A stretch of DNA of 6,135 bases from Clostridiales bacterium (GCA_003452915.1 DMMZ01000040.1:1-6135), one strand, 5' to 3'. Positions 1 to 6,135 are shown, counted from the stretch's first letter. Translations and numbers: made by a program. Notes: generated by a model not told the origin, from the letters alone.

Positions 1-115
1 TAAATAATTCAAGTAAAAATTCGAGGTTATTTAGCTTTTTTATTTTCTTCGCATTATCAATGATGTTACTTCCGAAACGAAGATTTTTACAAGCTTTTAG
101 AAGCTTACTTTCCAT
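1..115 (-). CDS. istB: IS21 helper ATPase IstB, N-terminal fragment (runs off window)
   Basis: IstB is the AAA+ ATP-binding partner of the IstA transposase and helps with target capture and strand transfer in IS21 elements. Only the first 38 residues are in the window. They begin MESKLLKACKNLRFGSNIID and continue with an acidic/leucine-rich LEFLLELF segment, typical of the helical N-terminus of IstB; the Walker motifs would lie beyond the left edge. The ATG at 115-113 overlaps the istA stop in a TAATG arrangement, as expected for translational coupling. A strong Shine-Dalgarno (GGGGGTGAG) lies a few bases upstream inside the istA tail. No stop or frameshift is seen in the visible part, so unlike istA this end of the gene looks intact; the state of the rest is unknown. 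Confidence 0.85.
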   Translation of the reverse strand, partial: MESKLLKACKNLRFGSNIIDNAKKIKKLNNLEFLLELF

Positions 116-1633
116 TATCTCTCACCCCCGATCCCCGTGGACCGCAAATTGATCAAGCCACCGTAAATTGTTAGATCCTGCTTGTACGGTATCTGATCCG
201 GAGTACTTTTTGTCTTCACTTGTGGTGGCTTTTTAGTTGATTCGGTGAGGCTTCTGTAACAAGCCAGAAAATCCTCTGTATCACGAATGTTGCCTATCTC
301 CATTGTGATTGTAGCTTGTTCTAATTTGTTTTTTAAGGAATTACCATTGGTTTGGCAAGATTATTTCAATGCTGCAGACTTTGATGAGCGTAAGAAAATG
401 TTGAATGTGTTAACTCCGATTATCCTTGACGATAAGTATATTTGAATGAATTGGGTTTCCTGCTGATTGCACCTAAGTACTTGAGCCAATCAATAACTGG
501 TTCTGTTTTCTGTCCATAAAATCGTTTGTGTACTACGACTTCTTCGTATTTATCATTTAAAACAAGAACCTCATCGGCACTTATTTCAAGCCATATTTCG
601 CACCTGTTATACTGTGGCGCGGTAGAATATCTGTTGTTTTCAAATCTAGCGAAGCTGTAATTATCTGACTTAACCTTTTCAAGTCGTGTAACTTTAAAAT
701 GCTCCTTTGGTAATGGTAGCATTGCTTTCAAGTCATCTTTAAATAGTTTGGAGATTAGTGCTTTTTTCTCATAATGTTCTCTTTTTATATCTTCGTCGCA
801 AAGCATTAATAAATTTTCATTAAAATCGGATAGATCCCTGACAGCAGGCACTGGGACGAAATAATTGCGTCTTTTGTAACCGACTTTGTTCTCGACACTT
901 CCTTTTTCTTGACCTTTGTTTGGGTTGCAAAACGCGGCTTTAAACTTGTGATGTATAACGAATCTTGAGAATGTATCGGCGAGCTTGCGTTTACCTTTAG
1001 GCAGTATTTTTGCCACTGCACTTGACATGTTGTCAAATAATATTCGAGTTGGTACCCCTCCAATATACTCAAATATTCTTTGCATTCCTTCAATAAGACA
1101 TTCTGCGTTTTGAGATTTACAAAGTAGCATTTGATGCAGGAAACGAGATAACAAGCTCGTAATATCTCGTCATTACACCTTTGGTAAATGCGTATGCTTC
1201 TCCAAAATCAAATTGTGCTTGTCCGAACGGGTGATAACCAAAGATTGCTGTATCATATGTACTTTTACAAAGCTCCTTGTTCGCTTTACTCACATAATTT
1301 ATGACAGTTTGTTTACCCACCAAGAGCAAATCCTTTGTTGCTGCTTCTTTTTTTAATCTGTAGTAAACTCTCGTGCCAGTATGACGTTGCTTTCTTGGCA
1401 TTTTAAGATCGTTTTCTAGCCACCCATCAATTATCGGCTTAAGCGCATCAAGTTTCGAGTTACGCTCTTTACGTGGCTTTACTTCTTCATTCCAATCTTC
1501 ACAATCCACATATTTTTTTACTGTATTAAAGTGATGACCTGTCTTTCTGCATATTTCTCGTAAAGATAATCCTTCATATTTTGGGCGATTTTAATGTATT
1601 TAATACGAACTCAAACTTGTCTGCAGCTTCCAA
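115..1633 (-). pseudogene. istA: IS21 transposase IstA, broken by two frameshifts and an internal inversion
   Basis: IstA is the DDE transposase of IS21 elements. Reading down the minus strand, the protein is scattered over several pieces. (1) An N-terminal piece from about 1633 (ADKFEFVLNTLKSP) ends at a frameshift in the CCC at 1585-1583. (2) After that shift comes YEGLSLREICRKTGHHFNTV, a helix-turn-helix, continuing to about 1117 and including the first catalytic Asp in QFDFGEAY. (3) After a second shift near 1117-1130, the frame down to 423 holds the second Asp (ILFDNMSS) and the Glu (QEKGSVENKVGYKRRNYF). (4) A segment at 325-436 is inverted. (5) The tail from 324 reads LEQATITMEIGNIRDTEDF and ends at the TAA at 117-115, overlapping the istB ATG. 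All three catalytic acidic residues survive, so decay looks recent. The original start codon is unclear: no ATG with a good ribosome site lies in frame, and TTG at 1633 is only a guess. Confidence 0.85.
325..436 (+). other. Inverted segment of istA (coding sense on the plus strand)
   Basis: On the minus strand istA reads KPNSFKY at about 440-460, then falls into unrelated residues and a stop at 420-422, and becomes IstA-like again from about 324 (LEQATITMEIGN). Read on the plus strand, the segment between those points translates without a stop as LFFKELPLVWQDYFNAADF then DERKKMLNVLTPIILDDK. That is exactly what IS21 transposases carry between a KYtGFF-type motif and the following helix. Flipping the segment back restores a continuous protein, apart from about one base at the junctions. 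Imperfect inverted 7-mers sit at the two ends (TTCTAAT at 319-325; ATTTGAA at 440-446). This is a strong inference from protein continuity. An assembly error is the main alternative. Confidence 0.75.
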
Positions 1634-1675
1634 ATCTTTTGATTTAAGAGCATGCGTATACGTATTTATGCTTTT

Positions 1676-1704
1676 ATTATACCATTTGTTTAACGTTTTC
1701 TCAA
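1676..1704 (-). promoter_or_regulatory. Predicted promoter of istA/istB
   Basis: On the minus strand a -35 TTGAGA (1704-1699) is followed after 17 bases by a perfect -10 TATAAT (1681-1676). Transcription would start near 1669, about 35 bases before the first recognisable IstA residues. The near-consensus boxes and ideal spacing make it a credible sigma-A promoter for the transposition genes. It lies inside the element, so it could also have been kept by chance while the coding region decayed. Confidence 0.7.
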
Positions 1705-1766
1705 GTTATTTCGCACAAAAAAGCAACAAAATTCACCAAAAAATGGTGGACTTTGTCTATAGTCTG

Positions 1767-1793
1767 AAGGAGCCGCATTTTTTGCGGCTCCTT
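1767..1793 (-). terminator. Hairpin after the ABC operon, probable rho-independent terminator with lost T-tract
   Basis: An 11-bp perfect stem, AAGGAGCCGCA (1767-1777) with TGCGGCTCCTT (1783-1793), closes a 5-base loop. It sits 17 bases past the permease stop codon, where a terminator for the minus-strand operon is expected. On the minus strand the stem is followed by CAGACTATAG rather than a T-run, so termination may be weakened. On the plus strand it is followed, after ATCA, by six Ts. The missing minus-strand T-tract coincides with the presumed end of the IS element, suggesting that the insertion cut the terminator. Confidence 0.7.
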
Positions 1794-1810
1794 ATCATTT
1801 TTTAATGGGG

Positions 1811-2662
1811 CTATTCAAGGTTTAACTTTTTATGAAGCAGAGTATTGTTAATAATAAATGCAACCGCAGCCATTGCTGTATAAAGTACGAGAATTGCAAA
1901 AATATTAAAATGTGATGTGGTAAATAAAGCTTCCATATCATTCATTTTCAAGTCATCTGCACTAAATATAATGTATATCATTATATTCATTATCATTCCC
2001 GAAACAGATGAAATACCAAGATAAACGCCAATTGAAGCAAGTACCTTATGCTTTTTTGTGATTATGCTTCCGATTGTAATTGCAAGGTAAAATACTAAAA
2101 GTTGATACGAGGTGATTATTAATATAAATAAAATAAACTCGATAATGTAAATCATTAAATTTTTAGATCCAAGATAATCACTAATAATTTCAAAACCATA
2201 ACAAAGCTCATCGTATATTTCCGAATTGATAATTTCACCGTTTGACGCTGTACCGAATATAGCTAAAAGAAATCCGGAAACAATAACAACTACTCCGCTT
2301 AAAATAGTCCAGACAACACCTGAAGTAAGCTTTGTGAATAAATGGCTTTTTGTTTGTGCAGGTAGTGTAAAGGTTAAGTAACCTTCATCACCGAAAAAGT
2401 TCTTATAATATCTGTTAAGCAAGATAACAAACATAACAAAAATCGATGCTACAATAGCAATTATAGAAAATACCAAAAAGGTTGTCATCGCCAAAGTAAA
2501 TATATTATTGAGATAGCTGTCTGTGTCACCAGTATCAAGTACTCTATAATTAATTGTAAAGAGTACAGCCGTTATAACAGCCAATGCAAGTGTGCCCAAT
2601 AATAATGGAGTAAGTATCTTTGAAACGGATTTAAACTCGTATTTTAACAGTTTTTTTAGCAT
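1811..2662 (-). CDS. ABC transporter permease-like membrane protein
   Basis: A 283-residue integral membrane protein, the predicted channel partner of the ATPase encoded just upstream. About six hydrophobic segments are visible at residues 16-37, 54-82, 113-137, 161-191, 206-233 and 252-273. The cytoplasmic stretch FFGDEGYLTFTLPAQTKSHL (89-108) is a signature I recognise from permeases of YtrA/YtrB-type cassettes in Bacillota. Its ATG overlaps the last 7 bases of the ATPase gene (reading ATGCTAA), so the two are translationally coupled and probably made in matched amounts. No periplasmic binding protein is nearby, which fits an exporter or an envelope-stress/peptide-resistance pump rather than an importer. 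The substrate cannot be deduced. A hairpin lies just after the stop codon. Confidence 0.8.
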   Translation of the reverse strand: MLKKLLKYEFKSVSKILTPLLLGTLALAVITAVLFTINYRVLDTGDTDSYLNNIFTLAMTTFLVFSIIAIVASIFVMFVILLNRYYKNFFGDEGYLTFTLPAQTKSHLFTKLTSGVVWTILSGVVVIVSGFLLAIFGTASNGEIINSEIYDELCYGFEIISDYLGSKNLMIYIIEFILFILIITSYQLLVFYLAITIGSIITKKHKVLASIGVYLGISSVSGMIMNIMIYIIFSADDLKMNDMEALFTTSHFNIFAILVLYTAMAAVAFIINNTLLHKKLNLE

Positions 2663-3354
2663 TTGAATACCTCCCTGAACAGCTCGTCAATCGATTTTCC
2701 TTTTTCTGCTCTAACATCATCGACAACGCCACTCATTACTACCTGACCCTTATTAATAAATACAAAATCATCAAGAACCTTTTCAATGTCTGTAATAAGA
2801 TGTGTGGAAATTATAATTGTCGAATCTTCACTGTAATTAGAAATTATAGTATCTAAAATGTATTCCCTTGTTGCAGGGTCGACACCACCGATCGGTTCGT
2901 CAAGTAAATATAACTTTGCACGTCTTGACATAACGAGAACAAGCTGTACCTTTTCTTTTGTACCTTTTGAAAGTGTTTTGATTTTACTGGTTGCGCTGAT
3001 GCCAAGTCTTTTTAACATATCAAGTGCTCTTGCCATATCAAAATCCTTGTAGAAATCTGCAAACACAGCGAGTATGTCGCTTACCTTCATCCAGGAACTG
3101 AAGTACGACCTCTCCGGCAGATATGATATAAAACTCTTTGTTTCAATACCGGGAGCAAAACCGTTTATTGTTAAAGTACCCGCTGTAGGTGTTAAAAGAC
3201 CTGCTGCTAGCTTAATAAAAGTAGTTTTTCCGCTACCATTCGGACCTAAAAGTCCGATAATTTTGCCTTTTGGCAATGATAGATTAAAATTATAAAGCGC
3301 AGGTAAACCTGTATAATATTTGGAAAGATTTCTGCATTCAAGTATAGTGTCCAT
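2656..3354 (-). CDS. ABC transporter ATP-binding protein (YtrB-like)
   Basis: This is the cytoplasmic ATPase that should drive the membrane partner encoded downstream. Counting from the upstream ATG at 3363, it shows Walker A GPNGSGKT (residues 40-47), a degenerate signature LSKGTKEK in place of LSGGQ (131-138), Walker B LYLLDEP (151-157), a D-loop GVD (160-162) and the switch histidine in IISTH (188). The Q-loop position reads YLPE, with Glu instead of Gln; both departures occur in this YtrB-like subgroup and do not imply inactivity. I prefer the second ATG, at 3354, as the start: the Shine-Dalgarno GGGA (3367-3364) abuts the first ATG at 3363 with no spacing but lies 9 bases before the second. 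That gives 232 residues. It follows the GntR gene by 15 bases and overlaps the permease gene by 7. Confidence 0.9.
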   Translation of the reverse strand: MDTILECRNLSKYYTGLPALYNFNLSLPKGKIIGLLGPNGSGKTTFIKLAAGLLTPTAGTLTINGFAPGIETKSFISYLPERSYFSSWMKVSDILAVFADFYKDFDMARALDMLKRLGISATSKIKTLSKGTKEKVQLVLVMSRRAKLYLLDEPIGGVDPATREYILDTIISNYSEDSTIIISTHLITDIEKVLDDFVFINKGQVVMSGVVDDVRAEKGKSIDELFREVFKC

Positions 3355-3369
3355 TTTCACCATTCCCTT

Positions 3370-3723
3370 TTATATATTTTTTAGAAGCTCAACAGCTTCC
3401 TGTGGAGAGTACCCTAACTCTCCTATTTTGTGTAAATAATCTTCTGCGATTTGGTTTGCGAGTGAAAGTTTTGAGCGTGCTAAAATTTCAACATTTTCTG
3501 TAACAAAACGTCCGGTTGTTCGTTGCGATGTGACCAGACCGCTTTCTTCAAGCTCGCTCATCGCTCGTTGCATAGTGTTTGGGTTGACCGCAGCTTCAAA
3601 TGCAAGTTCCCTTACACTTGGCAGCCGTTCGCCCAGACTATATTTACCGCTGATAATGTCTATCTTTAAATGCTCGACAATCTGAATGTATATAGGTCGG
3701 TCAGATAAGAAGTTCCAAGCCAT
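3370..3723 (-). CDS. GntR-family transcriptional regulator, YtrA subfamily
   Basis: A 117-residue DNA-binding repressor. An N-terminal winged helix-turn-helix (residues about 9-75) carries the family pattern: GERLPSVRELA (31-41), the recognition helix VNPNTMQRAMSELEESGLV (46-64) and a wing RTTGRFV (68-74). A short helical tail of about 40 residues follows, far too small for a FadR- or HutC-type ligand domain and typical of YtrA, whose tail serves for dimerisation. It is the first gene of an operon with an ABC ATPase and permease, the usual YtrA setting, where it represses its own operon until an envelope-acting signal such as a cell-wall antibiotic relieves it; that inducer is family knowledge, not visible here. 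The start is supported by AAAGGAAAA a few bases before the ATG. A palindrome upstream is its likely binding site. Confidence 0.9.
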   Translation of the reverse strand: MAWNFLSDRPIYIQIVEHLKIDIISGKYSLGERLPSVRELAFEAAVNPNTMQRAMSELEESGLVTSQRTTGRFVTENVEILARSKLSLANQIAEDYLHKIGELGYSPQEAVELLKNI

Positions 3724-3747
3724 TACAATTTTCCTTTCCGTAGTTTA

Positions 3748-3769
3748 TTGTATTAGTTGCTTAATACAA
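3748..3769. promoter_or_regulatory. Predicted operator for the GntR/YtrA regulator
   Basis: A perfect inverted repeat, TTGTATTA (3748-3755) and TAATACAA (3762-3769), is separated by six bases. It begins at the last base of the operon's -10 box and covers the predicted transcription start, so a bound dimer would block RNA polymerase. Size, symmetry and position suit a dimeric GntR/YtrA repressor acting on its own operon. A second, imperfect palindrome, CAAGTATACACTTG (3767-3780), overlaps the -10 and might extend the site. Binding by the neighbouring protein is inferred, not shown. Confidence 0.7.
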
Positions 3770-3796
3770 GTATACACTTGAAATTTATTTTGTCAA
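3769..3796 (-). promoter_or_regulatory. Promoter of the GntR-ABC operon
   Basis: On the minus strand a perfect -35 TTGACA (3796-3791) and a -10 TATACT (3774-3769) are separated by 16 bases. Transcription should begin near 3762, leaving a leader of about 40 bases before the regulator's ATG at 3723. This is the strongest promoter match in the window and is intrinsically active, which fits an operon kept off by a repressor. Confidence 0.8.
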
Positions 3797-3812
3797 TAGC
3801 TTTTGCAATATA

Positions 3813-3841
3813 TTGATTAAATTTTCACTTTATGCTATATT
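3813..3841 (+). promoter_or_regulatory. Candidate promoter of the GH35 gene
   Basis: TTGATT (3813-3818) and TATATT (3836-3841) are 17 bases apart, about 60 bases before the chosen start codon. The region is very AT-rich, so other box pairs are possible. No operator-like palindrome overlaps it; the palindrome at 3748-3769 lies more than 40 bases upstream of the -35. No CRE-like catabolite-control site was recognised. Confidence 0.45.
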
Positions 3842-3903
3842 TTAATTAATATCTTTATATATTTTTGGAGATTATTACAATAAATTTTCATAGTGAGGTT
3901 CAT

Positions 3904-5637
3904 ATGTCGGAATTTACATATTCAGGAAACAAATTTTGTCTTAACAACAAGGAATTTACAATAATATCGGGGACAATTCATTATTTCAGAGTGCTGCCCG
4001 AATACTGGTATGACAGGTTATTAAAGCTGAAAGCTTGTGGTTTTAACACTGTTGAGACATATATCTGCTGGAATTTACACGAGCGAAAGGAGGGTGTATT
4101 TGATTTTGAGGGACGGCTTGATTTAGTTCGCTTTATAAAAGAAGCAACTGATTTGGGACTTATGATTATTCTTCGTCCGGGACCTTATATTTGTGCCGAA
4201 TTCGATTTCGGAGGACTTCCCTCATGGCTAATGGGTTATCCGAATATGAAAATAAGAAACAACAATCTTTTGTTTCTATCTAAACTAGATAGTTATTTAG
4301 TTCGGGTTTTTGACCTTATAAGACCGTTTTTAATTACAAATGGTGGAAATATCATTATGCTTCAGGTTGAGAACGAATACGGCAGCTATGGTAACGACAA
4401 GGATTATTTGAAAGCGGTAGCTGATATTTATCGTCGTAATAAAATGGATGTTCTGCTCTTTACCTCTGATGGCGGAACCGAATTTATGTACACCTGCGGC
4501 TCGATAGATGGATTACTTGCTGCCTCAAATTTTGGTTCAGATCCTAAACAAGCTTTTGATGTCATAAAAAAATACCGTCCCGATCAACCGCTAATGTGCA
4601 GCGAATACTGGAACGGCTGGTTTGACCACTGGTATGAGGAGCATCATACCCGAAGCGGTGAAAATACAGCACAGGTGCTTGATGAAATGTTCGGAATGGG
4701 TGCTTCGGTCAACTTTTATATGTTTCACGGCGGTACAAATTTTGGCTTTACGAACGGTGCAAATCATTTTGGTAAATATCAATCGACGATTACAAGCTAC
4801 GATTATGATGCTCCGCTTTCCGAGTGTGGCGATTTAACAGAAAAGTATTATCAGATAAAAGCAATAATAGAAAAAAGGTTTAGCATATCAGAAAATATTG
4901 AGGTGCAAAATTCTACAAAAATTGCTTATGGAAATGTCGAATTAAACGAATTTGCAAGCCTTTTCGATGTTCTGCCCGAACCTAAAAAATCTCCATCTAT
5001 AATGACTATGGAAGAAACAGGACAGGATTTCGGTTATATTTTATACAGTACGGAACTTGTCGGCCCGATACCTAATATGCCGCTTGTACTTGAGGATGTA
5101 CATGACCGTGCACATATTTTTGTTAATGGAGAATTAAAAGGAATTATCGAGCGTTCGCACCGAAAAGACGAGGTAAGAGTTAACCTTGAAGTGGGCGAAA
5201 TTATAAAACTGGATATCCTTGTTGAAAACATGGGCAGAATCAATTTCGGTCCTTATATGTTTGATAAAAAAGGAATTTTAGGCGGAGTCAGGCTCGGGGA
5301 TATGAATCACTTCGGTTGGAAAATATATAACCTGCCTTTGGATATCCTTCCACAAAGCTATTTTAAGGAAGTTAAAAATACTCCTATTTTCCTAAGAGGA
5401 TATTTCAATGCCGAGATAATCGGAGACACCTTCCTGTATCTTGATAATTTTACGAAAGGCATTGCTTTTATAAACGGTTTCAATCTCGGAAGATATTACA
5501 CTACTGCAGGGCCGCAAAAGTCGCTCTATGTCCCTGCACCGCTAATTAAAAAAGGCTTAAACGAGATCGTTGTATTTGAGACAGACGGATTCGAAAGCAA
5601 TGTCATTTCGTTTAAGGAATTACATAATTTAGGATAA
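3904..5637 (+). CDS. Beta-galactosidase, glycoside hydrolase family 35
   Basis: A complete 577-residue retaining exo-beta-galactosidase that should remove terminal beta-linked galactose from lactose-like or host/plant glycan oligosaccharides. The N-terminal barrel (about residues 1-320) carries GH35 hallmarks: SGTIHYFRVLPEYWYDRL (22-39), GFNTVETYICWNLHE (46-60), RPGPYICAEFDFGGLPSWL (91-109), the acid/base Glu158 in QVENEYGSYG, and the nucleophile Glu234 in SEYWNGWFDHW. The spacing of the two glutamates is normal for the family. Beta-sandwich domains follow, with ENMGRINFGP (441-450) and FINGFNLGRYY (522-532). There is no signal peptide, so action on imported sugars in the cytoplasm is inferred. 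I chose the ATG at 3904 because GTGAGG lies five bases upstream; a TTG at 3865 would add 13 residues unlike the family. No sugar transporter is adjacent. Exact substrate linkage is unknown. Confidence 0.93.
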   Translation: MSEFTYSGNKFCLNNKEFTIISGTIHYFRVLPEYWYDRLLKLKACGFNTVETYICWNLHERKEGVFDFEGRLDLVRFIKEATDLGLMIILRPGPYICAEFDFGGLPSWLMGYPNMKIRNNNLLFLSKLDSYLVRVFDLIRPFLITNGGNIIMLQVENEYGSYGNDKDYLKAVADIYRRNKMDVLLFTSDGGTEFMYTCGSIDGLLAASNFGSDPKQAFDVIKKYRPDQPLMCSEYWNGWFDHWYEEHHTRSGENTAQVLDEMFGMGASVNFYMFHGGTNFGFTNGANHFGKYQSTITSYDYDAPLSECGDLTEKYYQIKAIIEKRFSISENIEVQNSTKIAYGNVELNEFASLFDVLPEPKKSPSIMTMEETGQDFGYILYSTELVGPIPNMPLVLEDVHDRAHIFVNGELKGIIERSHRKDEVRVNLEVGEIIKLDILVENMGRINFGPYMFDKKGILGGVRLGDMNHFGWKIYNLPLDILPQSYFKEVKNTPIFLRGYFNAEIIGDTFLYLDNFTKGIAFINGFNLGRYYTTAGPQKSLYVPAPLIKKGLNEIVVFETDGFESNVISFKELHNLG

Positions 5638-5669
5638 AAAATTCGGGGAACTGCTGCTCCCCGAATTTT
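5638..5669. terminator. Bidirectional rho-independent terminator between convergent genes
   Basis: A 12-bp perfect stem, AAAATTCGGGGA (5638-5649) with TCCCCGAATTTT (5658-5669), encloses an 8-base loop. It starts at the base after the GH35 stop codon and its last base is the first base of the convergent gene's stop codon. On the plus strand the Ts of the stem are followed by CAATTATT. On the minus strand the stem runs into six Ts, a better termination signal. It should end transcripts from both sides. Confidence 0.9.
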
Positions 5670-6135
5670 CAATTATTAAGCAGGCAAATCGATAAATTAA
5701 GGTATCCTGCAAAGGTTACCCAAAGCAGATAGGGTATTTGAAGATATGCAGCTAATCGATTAATTCTTTGAAAGACACGAATCATAAGGATTATTGCAAC
5801 CCAGAGGAAAACGAGTATTATAAAAGCAAGTAAGCATTTTTGCATTTTAAAGAAAACAGGTGACCAGATAAAGTTAAGCAGTAGTTGTATGCCATAGATT
5901 TTAAATGCGGCATTCTTATACATGGAATTGCTTGAATAAATCAAATAAGCGGATATTCCCATAAGAATGTAAAGTATCGTCCAGACTATCGGAAATACAA
6001 TTGCAGGCGGTGATAAGTCCGGCAGACTTAATTCATTGTAAAGGTCTATCGATCCTGAAGTTACAAGAGCCGATAATCCTCCTACCCCAAGGCTTATTAA
6101 AATACTGACTACTAAAGGCTTTAATTTTACGGTAT
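5669..6135 (-). CDS. TspO/MBR-family membrane protein, lacking only the first residues
   Basis: The visible reading frame gives 154 residues and continues past the right edge; bacterial TspO proteins are about 150-165 long, so probably only the start is missing. An ATG at 5962 is internal, because the frame and family similarity run well upstream of it. Family marks in order: SPPAIVFPIVWTILYILMGI, then IYGIQLLLNFIWSPVFF, then PYLLWVTFAGYLNLSICLLN at the end. The tryptophans and the PYLLWV helix are characteristic. Five membrane helices are expected. TspO proteins bind porphyrins and related tetrapyrroles and have been linked to stress and redox signalling; the role in anaerobic Clostridia is not settled. 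The gene stops at TGA (5671-5669), at the foot of the shared terminator hairpin, and has no functional link to its convergent neighbour that I can see. Confidence 0.88.
   Translation of the reverse strand, partial: TVKLKPLVVSILISLGVGGLSALVTSGSIDLYNELSLPDLSPPAIVFPIVWTILYILMGISAYLIYSSNSMYKNAAFKIYGIQLLLNFIWSPVFFKMQKCLLAFIILVFLWVAIILMIRVFQRINRLAAYLQIPYLLWVTFAGYLNLSICLLNN

Larger units (their letters stand above)
1..1766 (-). mobile_element. IS21-family insertion sequence, partial and degenerate
   Basis: The istA-then-istB gene order, the overlapping stop/start between the two genes and the IstA/IstB protein motifs identify an IS21-family element read on the minus strand. Its upstream end lies between the istA promoter and the hairpin at 1767-1793; the other end is beyond the left edge. 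The outer boundary at about 1766 is an inference from where the neighbouring operon's terminator stops looking native. I could not identify terminal inverted repeats because only one end is present. The stretch 1705-1766 holds no gene. It contains a small hairpin (CACCA 1734-1738 with TGGTG 1744-1748) and the short palindrome GACTTTGTC (1749-1757), which could be part of the terminal transposase-binding repeats of such elements. The element cannot make a normal IstA, so it is probably immobile unless helped in trans. Confidence 0.85.

Noticed and set aside
806..1093. Minus-strand frame of 95 codons inside istA
   Set aside because: It is out of frame with the IstA reading that carries the catalytic motifs, and so is a shadow.
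1110..1135. Possible programmed -1 frameshift joining the two istA parts
   Set aside because: There is no slippery heptamer or downstream hairpin at the junction, and the gene has two other lesions, so simple mutation is more likely.
1581..1805. Open frame on the plus strand with a hydrophobic translation
   Set aside because: It runs antisense through the istA N-terminus, the IS promoter and the operon's terminator hairpin, has no clear ribosome site and resembles no protein I know.
2858..3295. Two plus-strand frames within the ABC ATPase gene
   Set aside because: They are antisense to well-conserved Walker A and B coding sequence and have no start signals; chance open frames.
3842..3903. 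Possible riboswitch or structured leader before the GH35 gene
   Set aside because: The leader is short and very AT-rich, with no convincing stem or known aptamer pattern.
4591..5243. Short frames overlapping the GH35 gene on both strands
   Set aside because: They lie entirely within the GH35 coding sequence, which has continuous family motifs; shadows.
1..6135. CRISPR array, toxin-antitoxin pair, retron, tRNA or rRNA
   Set aside because: I found no regularly spaced repeats, no reverse transcriptase motifs, no cloverleaf-like sequence and no paired small genes; every sizeable open region is accounted for by the listed genes.

Overview
The window looks like a piece of chromosome from a low-GC member of the Bacillota, most likely a gut-type Clostridia. 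The base composition is AT-rich, the Shine-Dalgarno sites are purine-rich, and the YtrA-type regulator/ABC cassette, the short intracellular GH35 beta-galactosidase and the TspO-like protein all fit that group. No finer taxonomy can be supported from the sequence alone.

Left third (1 to about 1766, minus strand): an IS21-family insertion sequence running off the left edge. It has a near-consensus promoter (1676-1704), a badly broken transposase gene istA (about 1633 down to 115) and the first 38 codons of the helper ATPase gene istB. istA carries two frameshifts. It also contains a segment of about 112 bp (about 325-436) that lies in reverse orientation but still encodes, on the plus strand, exactly the missing stretch of IstA protein. 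I consider this micro-inversion the most unusual observation here.

Middle (1811-3723, minus strand): a compact three-gene operon with the order GntR/YtrA-family repressor, ABC ATPase, membrane permease. The genes are tightly packed or overlapping and are read from one strong promoter (TTGACA, 16 bp, TATACT). A perfect 8-bp inverted repeat lies over the predicted transcription start and is the likely operator for autorepression. A GC-rich hairpin follows the permease. Its expected T-tract on the minus strand is absent, and the IS appears to begin just there.

Right half (3813-6135): divergently transcribed from the operon is a complete GH35 beta-galactosidase with both catalytic glutamates and no signal peptide, so it should hydrolyse beta-galactosides in the cytoplasm. 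It converges on a TspO/MBR-family membrane protein gene that enters from the right edge on the minus strand. The two share one long hairpin terminator that touches both stop codons.

The intact genes are recognisable families in ordinary arrangements. I found no convincing undescribed system; the points of interest are the remodelled istA, the operator/promoter layout and the IS/terminator junction.
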